Shown piece after piece: positions 1 through 5,934 of a stretch of DNA of 13,005 nucleotides. A model generated the notes under the pieces. That model did not search any database. It was not told the origin of the DNA and worked only from the letters and a program-made list of their open reading frames with translations. The stretch is from Chloroflexota bacterium (GTDB lineage Bacteria; Chloroflexota; Anaerolineae; Anaerolineales; Villigracilaceae): contig JAKAMM010000021.1 of the NCBI GenBank assembly GCA_021812905.1, positions 1 through 13,005 on the forward strand, in the 5' to 3' direction. Both the position numbers and the translations under genes were made by a program. Every line of letters starts with the position of its first letter. Positions within the stretch are counted from its first letter, which is position 1.

Positions 1-652
1 TCGTGTATTGGATATATCACTACGTCTCCTTCATCCATTTACACCCTTTGTCACCGAAGAAATCTGGGGACATCTCCGAGATTCGATTCTCCAATCCCGA
101 ATCACGAATATCGCCGCAGACTGGCCTGAAGCCTTGATCGTAGCAAAATGGCCGGAGCCGCGCGATCTCGAAGGCTGGGAAGATGCAAAGGTGGCAGACT
201 TCACGCTGATCCAGGAGGTCGTGCGCGACATTCGTAATCTGCGCGCGGAAAAATCGGTCGCACCATCGAAACGCATCGCGGCCACATTTGCCGCGGGCCA
301 ACAGACCGCACTGTTGGAATCGCAAAAATCCGTCATAGCATCTCTGGCAGGTTTGGATGAATCCCAATTCGCGATTCAAACTTCGCTTTCGTCGAAGCCA
401 AAGGACAGCGTTGCACTTGTGATCGGGTCTGTGGAAATTTATCTCCCGCTTTCAGACATGGTGGATTTGGCCAATGAGAAGGCACGCATTGAAAAAGAAC
501 TGGCTGAGACTCAATCTCATATCGAGCGGCTTGAAAAATTGCTCGGCAGCGATTTTGCGAACAAAGCTCCGGCGCAAGTCGTTGCGAAGGAAAGAGAAAA
601 ACTCGCTGGTTATAAAGAGACGGCGAAAAAAATCAAAACGCAGTTGAAATAA
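1..652 (+). CDS. valS: Valyl-tRNA synthetase, C-terminal part (5' end outside window)
   Basis: This is the last 216 or so codons of valine-tRNA ligase, the cytosolic class I enzyme that charges tRNA-Val with valine. The frame is open from the window edge, so the TTG near base 8 is not the true start. The fragment opens inside the anticodon-binding domain, with the typical stretch LHPFTPFVTEEIW. It ends in a Lys/Glu-rich helical segment of about 65 residues (from LSDMVDLANEKARIEKEL to the stop). That segment matches the C-terminal coiled-coil tRNA-binding arm, which among Val/Leu/Ile enzymes is typical of ValRS. The catalytic HIGH and KMSKS motifs lie upstream of the window and cannot be checked. 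No clear terminator follows; a new promoter-like site and riboswitch begin within about 40-65 bases. Confidence 0.93.
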   Translation, partial: RVLDISLRLLHPFTPFVTEEIWGHLRDSILQSRITNIAADWPEALIVAKWPEPRDLEGWEDAKVADFTLIQEVVRDIRNLRAEKSVAPSKRIAATFAAGQQTALLESQKSVIASLAGLDESQFAIQTSLSSKPKDSVALVIGSVEIYLPLSDMVDLANEKARIEKELAETQSHIERLEKLLGSDFANKAPAQVVAKEREKLAGYKETAKKIKTQLK

Positions 653-692
653 GAATTGAATGAGAACGGGATCAATCTCCATGCACTTGCGT

Positions 693-698
693 TATAAT
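693..698 (+). promoter_or_regulatory. Promoter -10 box for the riboswitch transcript
   Basis: A perfect TATAAT lies about 20 bases before the first riboswitch helix, so transcription would start near 705 and the aptamer would form at the 5' end of the RNA. I see no good -35 hexamer at 16-18 bp spacing and no TG extension, so only the -10 is supported by sequence. Confidence 0.6.
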
Positions 699-716
699 CG
701 CGCTAACTAAATATTA

Positions 717-861
717 ACCTTCGGGGCAGGGTGACATCTGCACTGCGCCAAACGCAGTGCGGTGCAAGTGAATTCCCGATCGGCGGTAAAGCCCGCGAGC
801 GCGCAAGCGCATGAATTGGTGGAAATCCAATGCCGACAGTATAGTCTGGATAGAAGAAGGT
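717..861 (+). ncRNA. FMN riboswitch aptamer (RFN element)
   Basis: The conserved RFN blocks appear in order: GGGGCAGGGTG at 723-733, AATTCCCGATCGGCGGT at 771-787, AAAGCCCGCGAG, GGTGGAAATCC, GCCGACAGTATAGTCTGGAT and GAAGAAGG. Closing helix P1 pairs ACCTTC (717-722) with GAAGGT (856-861). By family knowledge the RNA binds flavin mononucleotide and turns off riboflavin synthesis or uptake genes. The P2 arm carries an extra insertion with a perfect 8-bp hairpin (740-747 with 753-760), so it is longer than the usual GGGTGAAATTCCC form. The downstream genes encode an ABC importer, which fits flavin control. Confidence 0.95.
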
Positions 862-899
862 GACGACAGGCCCGCGCGGGTCTGATTCGATTTGGATGC

Positions 900-935
900 C
901 CCGAAAACGATTCTTGTTTTCGGGACTTTTCTTTC
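900..935 (+). terminator. Riboswitch expression platform: intrinsic terminator 1
   Basis: CCCGAAAAC (900-908) pairs with GTTTTCGGG (916-924) across a 7-nt loop, followed by a CTTTTCTTT run. GCCCCGAA at 898-905 is also the exact complement of TTCGGGGC at 720-727, inside and just after the 5' strand of P1. That gives a candidate antiterminator pairing that competes with both P1 and the terminator. The choice between these pairings is inferred; the complementarities are visible. Confidence 0.85.
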
Positions 936-964
936 GGATCGGACTCAGCCGAGGTCGGTTTTCG

Positions 965-997
965 CGCCCCGCAGGTTTTTCTCTGCGAGGCGTTTTT
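965..997 (+). terminator. Second terminator-like hairpin before the permease gene
   Basis: Bases 965-974 pair with 983-992 in a 10-bp GC-rich stem with one C-A mismatch and an 8-nt loop. TTTTT at 993-997 follows directly. It lies after the first terminator and 46 bases before the permease start, so it is either a back-up terminator or a second control point. Confidence 0.6.
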
Positions 998-1042
998 AAT
1001 GCTCAAACTGCCAGCCTGCTGAGAGCTAAAACATAAATTGGA

Positions 1043-1840
1043 ATGGACATCAACTCTCTAAAGCATCTTCCGCACATTGCCAAACATCACCGCCGCTGGC
1101 TGGGATTTATTTCCCTGGCCGCGGGCATCTTTGTGTGGTGGTTGATCGCGCGTTACGGGGGACTCCCGGCTTTCATCCTGCCCTCGCCCGCCGACGTATG
1201 GACGCGGTTCCTGCGCGCCCTGCTCAATGGCGAGTTGGCACGGCACACCGGCGCGACTCTGCTCGAAGTTTCGCTTGGACTTTTTTCTGGTGTGCTCTTT
1301 GCAACAATCCTTGGTTATATGCTGGCAAAATCGCGCATGTTGGAACAAATCCTTTCACCGTATCTTGTCGCAAGCCAGGCCGTGCCTCTGGTTGCAATCG
1401 CGCCGTTGCTCGTGCTGTGGTTTGGACCGGGAATCTTCTCGAAGATTTTGATCTGCGGATTGATCGTCTTCTTTCCGGTGCTGGTCAACACCGTGGTCGG
1501 AATCCGCGCGGTGCCGCCCGCCTATTACGATCTGATGCGCTCGCTTCATGCCACGCGCGGACAAATTCTCCGCTATCTCGAAATTCCCGCCGCGCTCCCG
1601 ATTTTTTTTGGCGGGCTTCGCATCGGCGCGACGCTGTCCGTTATTGGAGCGGTGGTCGGCGAATTGGTCGGCGCGGATACGGGGCTGGGCGTGTTGATCA
1701 ATATTGGTCGCGGCACCTTTGACACTCCGATGGTTTTTGTGGCGGTCTTTACGCTGGTGGCGCTGGCGCTACTGCTTTACGGATTGGTTACCTGGTTCGA
1801 GCATCGGCTTTTGAAATGGCAGGAACATATTCAGCAGTGA
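1043..1840 (+). CDS. ribX: Riboflavin ABC transporter permease (RibX-like)
   Basis: A 265-residue integral membrane subunit of an ABC importer of the SsuC/TauC/ThiX-like class. About six hydrophobic segments are visible, the first near residues 20-37. The coupling (EAA) loop runs from about residue 158 to 196, with AYYDLMRSLHATRG followed by PAALPIFFGGLRIG, where the ATPase docks. By fold alone the substrate could be an aromatic sulfonate, a pyrimidine or a flavin. The FMN riboswitch in the leader makes riboflavin the best call, as in the RibXY systems known from Chloroflexi. The ATG at 1043 has only a weak upstream ribosome site. The binding-protein gene follows after 37 bases and the ATPase gene further on, so the three genes probably share one transcript. 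Confidence 0.85.
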   Translation: MDINSLKHLPHIAKHHRRWLGFISLAAGIFVWWLIARYGGLPAFILPSPADVWTRFLRALLNGELARHTGATLLEVSLGLFSGVLFATILGYMLAKSRMLEQILSPYLVASQAVPLVAIAPLLVLWFGPGIFSKILICGLIVFFPVLVNTVVGIRAVPPAYYDLMRSLHATRGQILRYLEIPAALPIFFGGLRIGATLSVIGAVVGELVGADTGLGVLINIGRGTFDTPMVFVAVFTLVALALLLYGLVTWFEHRLLKWQEHIQQ

Positions 1841-1866
1841 ATAGGCCTGTTAATAAAATAATTTTT

Positions 1867-1871
1867 AGGAG
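1867..1871 (+). promoter_or_regulatory. Ribosome binding site of the ribY-like gene
   Basis: AGGAG sits 6 bases before the ATG at 1878 and fixes that start. It is much stronger than the sites before the permease and ATPase genes, which fits a binding protein made in excess over its transporter. Confidence 0.7.
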
Positions 1872-1877
1872 AACATT

Positions 1878-2852
1878 ATGTTAAAGAAAATAGTTTTGAT
1901 CATGCTTGGTCTGGCGCTCAGCCTTTCGGCCTGCAGCACACCCAAGTCCGCGAGTGGCGCGTTGACCAAGATCAGCCTGCCGATGGGTTATATTCCCAAC
2001 GTCCAGTTTGCGCCGTTTTATGTCGCAGTTGAAAAACGTTATTTCAAAGATGCGGGCATTGAAATCACTTTCGATTACAAATTCGAAACGGATGGCGTGG
2101 CGTTGGTCGGCGCGAACAATCTCCCATTCGCGGTGGTTTCCGGCGAACAGGTCCCATTGGCGCGTGCGCAGGGATTGCCGATTGTTTATGTTGCGGCGTG
2201 GTATCAGAAATATCCTGTCGCGGTGGTTTCAAAGACTTCGCAAAACATTCAAACGCCTGCAGATTTGAAAGGCAAGAAGATCGGCCTGCCCGGACTCTTC
2301 GGCGCAAATTATATCGGTCTCGATGCCTTGCTTTATTCTGCGGGGTTGGCCGAAAAAGATGTGACGCTTGATTCGATTGGCTTCAATCAAGTTGCGGCGC
2401 TGGCCGCGGATCGCGAACAAGCCGCGTCGGTTTATTCCGCAAACGAGCCGGTGCAATTGAAGGCGCAGGGCTACGCCATCAACGAATTGCAAGTGGCCGA
2501 TTACGTAAAGCTCGCCTCGAACGGAATCATCACCAACGAAAAAACGATCACTGAAAATCCAAATCTTGTGCGCGGCTTCGTCAAAGCATTTTTGCATGGA
2601 CTGTCTGATACCATCGCCAACCCCGATGAAGCGTACACGATCAGCACAAAATATGTGGACACACTTGCGGGCGCCGATCAAAAAGTGCAAAAGGAAATTC
2701 TGGCGCGCTCGATCGATGAATGGAAGACTGACCGCCTCGGCATGTCCGACCCGCAGGCCTGGCAAAACATGAATGACACTTTGCTCAAGATGGGTTCGAT
2801 CACCAAACCACTGGATGTGAGCAAAATGTTCACGAACGATTTTATTCCGTGA
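1878..2852 (+). CDS. ribY: Riboflavin-binding lipoprotein of ABC transporter (RibY-like, NMT1/THI5 family)
   Basis: A 324-residue extracytoplasmic solute-binding protein. Residues 1-18 are a signal peptide ending in lipobox LSAC, so Cys19 would be lipidated and the protein anchored outside the membrane. The mature part opens with LPMGYIPNVQFAPFYVA and YFKDAGI, hallmarks of the NMT1/THI5-like binding fold used for pyrimidine thiamine precursors, sulfonates and, in RibY, riboflavin. The segment LKGKKIGLPGLFG (about 130-142) is the usual hinge-region motif. Its place behind an FMN riboswitch favours riboflavin over a thiamine precursor, whose genes normally sit behind a TPP riboswitch. The length is normal for the family and no frame damage is seen. 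Ligand identity is inferred. Confidence 0.87.
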   Translation: MLKKIVLIMLGLALSLSACSTPKSASGALTKISLPMGYIPNVQFAPFYVAVEKRYFKDAGIEITFDYKFETDGVALVGANNLPFAVVSGEQVPLARAQGLPIVYVAAWYQKYPVAVVSKTSQNIQTPADLKGKKIGLPGLFGANYIGLDALLYSAGLAEKDVTLDSIGFNQVAALAADREQAASVYSANEPVQLKAQGYAINELQVADYVKLASNGIITNEKTITENPNLVRGFVKAFLHGLSDTIANPDEAYTISTKYVDTLAGADQKVQKEILARSIDEWKTDRLGMSDPQAWQNMNDTLLKMGSITKPLDVSKMFTNDFIP

Positions 2853-2870
2853 TTTTTGGTCTCAATACGG

Positions 2871-2921
2871 CGGTGGTTGAGTAGGCCGAAGGCCATATCG
2901 AAACTCACCGCCTACTCGACC
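2871..2921. repeat. Palindromic intergenic repeat (REP-like) between ribY and the ATPase gene
   Basis: CGGTG (2871-2875) and CACCG (2906-2910) bracket an inner hairpin GGCC-GAA-GGCC (2884-2894). A second folding is possible: 2875-2886 pairs with 2910-2921 as a 12-bp stem with one G-U position and a 23-nt loop. From memory, the TTGAGTAG-GCCGAAGGCC-TATCGAAAC pattern resembles a dispersed intergenic repeat found in several bacterial phyla. Copy number in this genome cannot be seen here. Confidence 0.7.
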
Positions 2922-2935
2922 AACAAAATTTGATT

Positions 2936-3691
2936 ATGCCCGCATCTTCTCTGGACCCGATCCTGGTCGCCAATAAATTAAGCGTTACCTTCCCTGACGG
3001 CAACGGCGGACTGTACGTGCTGGATGATGTTTCATTCCACATCCAGGCGCGCGAGTTCGTGGCTGTGCTGGGCCCATCGGGTTCAGGCAAGAGCACCTTG
3101 TTGAGAATCCTGGCCGGCTTGATCGCGCCGACACACGGAGACTATACTTTCGCAGGCGGACAAAATCCGCGCATTGGCATGGTCTTTCAACAGTCCAACC
3201 TCATGCCCTGGCGGACGGTCATCCAGAACATGATGCTGCCGCTCGAACTGCAAGGCGCAGGTGCGGCGGATGCGCGCATGCAAGCACAGGACTTAATCGA
3301 ATTGATCGGGCTGCAGGGCTTTGAAGACAATTGGCCGCGCGACCTTTCCGGCGGCATGGCGCAACGCGTCGCTATTGCGCGCGCCCTCATCCACGACCCG
3401 GACTTGCTATTCCTCGACGAGCCATTTGGTTCGCTCGATGCGCTTACCCGCGAACGCATGTGGACGGAATTATCCCGCATCTGGCAGGCGCGCCAGAAAA
3501 CCGTCATCATGGTTACACATTCAATCGAGGAAGCGTTATTTCTGGCTGACCGCGTGCTCGTCCTGACCCAACGCCCCGGCAGTATCAAATTGGATTTAAA
3601 GGTGGATTTGCCGCGTCCCAGAAAGGACGAAATGCGCTATACAGCGCATTTCGGAAAACTTGCAAAAAGCTTGAAGAAAGCGATTGGATGA
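2936..3691 (+). CDS. ABC transporter ATP-binding protein of the riboflavin importer
   Basis: A 251-residue ATPase of the nitrate/sulfonate/taurine/thiamine-precursor importer class. Counting from the ATG, Walker A GPSGSGKST is at about residues 46-54, the Q loop at MVFQQSNLMPW, signature LSGGM at about 137-141, Walker B LLFLDEP at about 157-163, and the switch histidine in MVTHSIEEA at about 195. All key residues are intact, so it should power transport through the RibX-like permease at the inner membrane face. A TTG at 2930 in the same frame is an alternative start; neither has a clear ribosome site. It lies 83 bases after the binding-protein gene, with the palindromic repeat between them. 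Described RibXY loci do not always include a dedicated ATPase, so the full set here is notable. Confidence 0.88.
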   Translation: MPASSLDPILVANKLSVTFPDGNGGLYVLDDVSFHIQAREFVAVLGPSGSGKSTLLRILAGLIAPTHGDYTFAGGQNPRIGMVFQQSNLMPWRTVIQNMMLPLELQGAGAADARMQAQDLIELIGLQGFEDNWPRDLSGGMAQRVAIARALIHDPDLLFLDEPFGSLDALTRERMWTELSRIWQARQKTVIMVTHSIEEALFLADRVLVLTQRPGSIKLDLKVDLPRPRKDEMRYTAHFGKLAKSLKKAIG

Positions 3692-3696
3692 AATGA

Positions 3697-3733
3697 AGAG
3701 ACCAGGTCTTTTGGACCTGGTCTCTTTGTTTTT
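3697..3733 (+). terminator. Strong intrinsic terminator after the transporter operon
   Basis: AGAGACCAGGTC (3697-3708) pairs perfectly with GACCTGGTCTCT (3714-3725) across a 5-nt loop, followed by TTGTTTTT. It begins 6 bases after the ATPase stop codon and separates this operon from the kinase gene. Confidence 0.95.
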
Positions 3734-3805
3734 ATCATTTGAGCGCTCCTGTGTCACGCTGTGCCGAAAGCCCTAAGGTTATGGTATCCTTAATCCATCT
3801 CATTC

Positions 3806-3810
3806 CGGAG
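3806..3810 (+). promoter_or_regulatory. Ribosome binding site that sets the deoxynucleoside kinase start
   Basis: CGGAG lies 6 bases before the ATG at 3817. The frame stays open upstream to 3739, but those 26 codons are unlike the family and overlap the probable promoter region, so 3817 is the better start. Confidence 0.65.
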
Positions 3811-3816
3811 TCTTTC

Positions 3817-4455
3817 ATGTACGTATCCATCGAAGGGGTGATCGGCGTCGGCAAGACCACCCTGGCCCGCATGTTACAACCAGTTTTTGCGTCGGAAATA
3901 TTGCTTGAAATTTTCGAAGAGAACCCTTTTCTCTCGGATTTCTACGCCGACCGTGATCGCTACGCCTTTCAGACTCAGATCTTCTTTTTGCTCAGCCGCT
4001 ATCATCAACAAAACCGCACCGTGCCCGGACTTTTAGCGGCCGGCAAATCCCTGATATCTGACTACACCTTTGCCAAGGACGCGCTCTTTGCCCGCATCAA
4101 TCTCAAAGGCGACGAACTGGAAATGTATTATCGAGTCCACGAAGCGCTTGGAGAAAAGATCCCGAAGCCCGATCTGCTTGTCTACCTGCGCGCCGGGACA
4201 GACGTACTCATGCAGCGCATCGCCCTGCGCGACCGTTCCTATGAACGCAACATGGAACGTGATTATATCGAGCGTCTCAACCAATCCTACGAAGATTTCT
4301 TCTCCAGACCCTACGACAGCGTTCCCGTATTGACGATCGATACCAACTCGTTAAATATTATCGACAATCCCGGGCATCTCAATCTGATCGAAAATCGCAT
4401 CCGTGAAAAACTCGGGTTAATCCCCTTCCAAGCCAGCCTGCCCCTCGACAAATAG
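3817..4455 (+). CDS. Deoxynucleoside kinase (deoxyadenosine/deoxyguanosine kinase family)
   Basis: A 212-residue cytosolic kinase that transfers phosphate from a nucleoside triphosphate to a deoxynucleoside, the first step of salvage to dNTPs. From the chosen ATG the protein opens MYVSIEGVIGVGKTT, with the P-loop at residues 7-15. FEENPFLSDFYAD follows, then FQTQIFFLLSRY, which is typical of dGK/dAK substrate pockets. The middle has ISDYTFAKD in the place of the family DRS motif. The C-terminal half has the arginine-rich lid LRDRSYERNMERDYIE. Length and motif order match bacterial dAK/dGK proteins; which base it prefers cannot be read. The next gene begins 8 bases after the stop, so the two are probably co-transcribed. 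Confidence 0.9.
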   Translation: MYVSIEGVIGVGKTTLARMLQPVFASEILLEIFEENPFLSDFYADRDRYAFQTQIFFLLSRYHQQNRTVPGLLAAGKSLISDYTFAKDALFARINLKGDELEMYYRVHEALGEKIPKPDLLVYLRAGTDVLMQRIALRDRSYERNMERDYIERLNQSYEDFFSRPYDSVPVLTIDTNSLNIIDNPGHLNLIENRIREKLGLIPFQASLPLDK

Positions 4456-4463
4456 AAAGACCC

Positions 4464-5492
4464 ATGCGCGTCACTCGTGAATCCCTCATCCGCATTGCCA
4501 AAGAGACTGCCCACGAACGGGCCTATAACAACCGCGACATCCTCGCGGCCTATCTAACCGGCTCGCTCGTTTCCAACCTTGAGCCGATGTTGGGTGGCGC
4601 CACAGATGTCGACATCGTGCTCGTCCATGCCAGTAAACCCGGCATCGCCCGCGAAATTTTCAAGCTGACGCCCGATTTTCACCTCGACATCAGCCATCGC
4701 GCAAAATCCGATTTCAAATCAGCGCGCGAACTTCGCACGGATCCTTTGCTCGGCTATGAAATGTACGACCCGCTGCTTTTATTCGAGCGAGAAAAATTTT
4801 TCGAGTTCGTACAAGCTGGTCTGCGTGCCGGGTTTGAGTTCAACTCGCCTGCCCTCGTGCTCAGACGTTCGCGTAGGTTGCTCACCGAAGCCCGCAAAGG
4901 TTGGATTGATCTGATGGACATCGGCAACGAAAAAGCCGGGCCAACCCAGGTCAGGCAAATTTTGCGTGTCATCAACCACGCCGCCAACTCAGTGGCCGAG
5001 ATCAGCGGAGCGCCTTTGTCCGAGCGCCGCCTCCTGCTGGATTTTCCAGAGCGCGCCAAAGCCGCCGAGCGTCCCAACTTCATCGCTGACATCTTCAACC
5101 TGCTTGGCGTGAGAAACATCGACGCTTCCACGCTGATCAATTGGCTCGATAATTGGAAGCTTGCATTCCTGGCCGCTTCTGAAAGCGAAAAAGCGGATAT
5201 ACGGATTCGCGCCGCGCGTTTGAATTACTACGAAAAAGGCATGCAAGCCTTGCTCGAAGGCGAAACGCCTCTGACCGCCCTTTGGCCTTTGATCCATACT
5301 TGGACGCTTTGCGCTGCCGTTCTGCCTGCTTCCGCCTCAACATCTTGGAAAGAGGCTTGTCAGCAACTCGGGCTTCTCGGTCCCGGATTCGAAGAGCGCG
5401 TCTTGGCCCTCGATCATCATCTGGACGAAATCGAGGTTCGGTTAGACGAAATCGCCAGTTTAAACGGTCTGGAAACATCTACAAGCCTGTAA
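4464..5492 (+). CDS. Nucleotidyltransferase-fold protein of unknown substrate
   Basis: A 342-residue protein with an N-terminal Pol-beta/MNT-like nucleotidyltransferase signature. Gly33-Ser34 (LTGSLVS) is followed by Asp48 and Asp50 (TDVDIVLVH), with a likely third carboxylate at Asp75 (FHLDISH). This is the GS...DxD...D metal-binding set, so the catalytic core looks intact. The remaining 250 residues are mostly helical and I do not recognise a second domain. The fold covers aminoglycoside and lincosamide nucleotidyltransferases, minimal toxin-antitoxin MNT proteins and protein-AMPylating enzymes, so the substrate is open. No HEPN partner is next to it. It sits 8 bases after a deoxynucleoside kinase gene, suggesting joint expression and perhaps a nucleotide-linked role. 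Its stop lies only 47 bases from the first DnaA box. Confidence 0.75.
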   Translation: MRVTRESLIRIAKETAHERAYNNRDILAAYLTGSLVSNLEPMLGGATDVDIVLVHASKPGIAREIFKLTPDFHLDISHRAKSDFKSARELRTDPLLGYEMYDPLLLFEREKFFEFVQAGLRAGFEFNSPALVLRRSRRLLTEARKGWIDLMDIGNEKAGPTQVRQILRVINHAANSVAEISGAPLSERRLLLDFPERAKAAERPNFIADIFNLLGVRNIDASTLINWLDNWKLAFLAASESEKADIRIRAARLNYYEKGMQALLEGETPLTALWPLIHTWTLCAAVLPASASTSWKEACQQLGLLGPGFEERVLALDHHLDEIEVRLDEIASLNGLETSTSL

Positions 5493-5638
5493 ACCTGCCT
5501 ACATTTAGGCTAGACCACTCCGCCCGATTAAGTCCAATCTGTGGATAACACGGCAGAAACTGTGGATAAAGCCCCTCTCCTGTGGACAGTATGCCCAAAT
5601 GTTCGAGAAATCAACTAAAAACCACCCAAAACCAACCC

Positions 5639-5679
5639 CCATATTTTGGGGCTAACATATGGATTTGACCAAAATATGG
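5639..5679. repeat. Perfect 11-bp inverted repeat inside the candidate origin
   Basis: CCATATTTTGG (5639-5649) and CCAAAATATGG (5669-5679) are exact inverted copies 19 bases apart. A third copy with one change, CCAAAATGTGG, is at 5763-5773. They lie between the two groups of DnaA boxes and do not match the DnaA box, so they may bind another factor. A hairpin role is less likely because no T-run follows. Confidence 0.6.
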
Positions 5680-5815
5680 AAACGAGCTTTGAACCCGAAT
5701 TCAGCCCGGATTCTATTCAAGGATTGTCCACAACGCGCAAAGTCCGAAAAGAATCGCTAAATCCAAAATGTGGGGGTACCGGTTCTTTTCATCCATCCCA
5801 TGTGCAAGAATCTTT

Positions 5816-5852
5816 TTATCCACATTATCCACAAGTCCTACTACTATTACGA
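5816..5852 (+). other. DnaA-box pair plus DnaA-trio (origin unwinding module)
   Basis: Two identical 9-mers TTATCCACA abut without a spacer at 5816-5833. A 4-base linker follows, then three CTA and one TTA triplets (5838-5849) and CGA. The arrangement and polarity match the duplex-opening module described for Bacillus oriC, where DnaA moves from boxes onto single-stranded trios. Opening would be expected just to the right, in 5853-5930. Confidence 0.85.
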
Positions 5853-5934
5853 CACACATATTCAGCTAATAAGTGAATCAACAAATTAAGAAGTAAGCCA
5901 AGAAAGTTCCCGGAAGTAAGTGGAACAAGCACAG

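Larger units (their letters stand above)
5540..5852. other. oriC: Candidate chromosomal replication origin (oriC)
   Basis: Perfect DnaA boxes TGTGGATAA lie at 5540-5548 and 5561-5569 (reverse orientation), with a two-mismatch copy at 5581-5589. Starts are 21 and 20 bp apart, so about two helical turns. A one-mismatch forward box TTGTCCACA is at 5724-5732. Two perfect forward boxes TTATCCACA abut at 5816-5824 and 5825-5833. Four bases later CTA CTA CTA TTA (5838-5849) gives 3'-GAT GAT GAT AAT-5' on the other strand, the DnaA-trio, followed by AT-richer DNA to about 5930. In Bacillus subtilis tandem boxes plus trios form the basal unwinding module. The alternative is a DnaA-titration site, but the trio argues for an origin. 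dnaA is not in the window. Confidence 0.85.

Noticed and set aside
1135..1722. 195-codon open frame overlapping the permease gene
   Set aside because: Very Arg/Ala-rich composition typical of an out-of-frame reading; the permease frame has clear membrane segments and the EAA loop.
2229..2765. 178-codon minus-strand open frame opposite the binding-protein gene
   Set aside because: Antisense to a well-supported lipoprotein gene, no family features and no ribosome site.
3739..3816. Upstream extension of the deoxynucleoside kinase to an earlier start
   Set aside because: The extra 26 residues are unlike the family, which begins directly before the P-loop strand, and CGGAG precedes the ATG at 3817.
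5646..5876. 76-codon open frame in the origin region
   Set aside because: It crosses DnaA boxes and the inverted repeat, shows no protein-like pattern and has no ribosome site.
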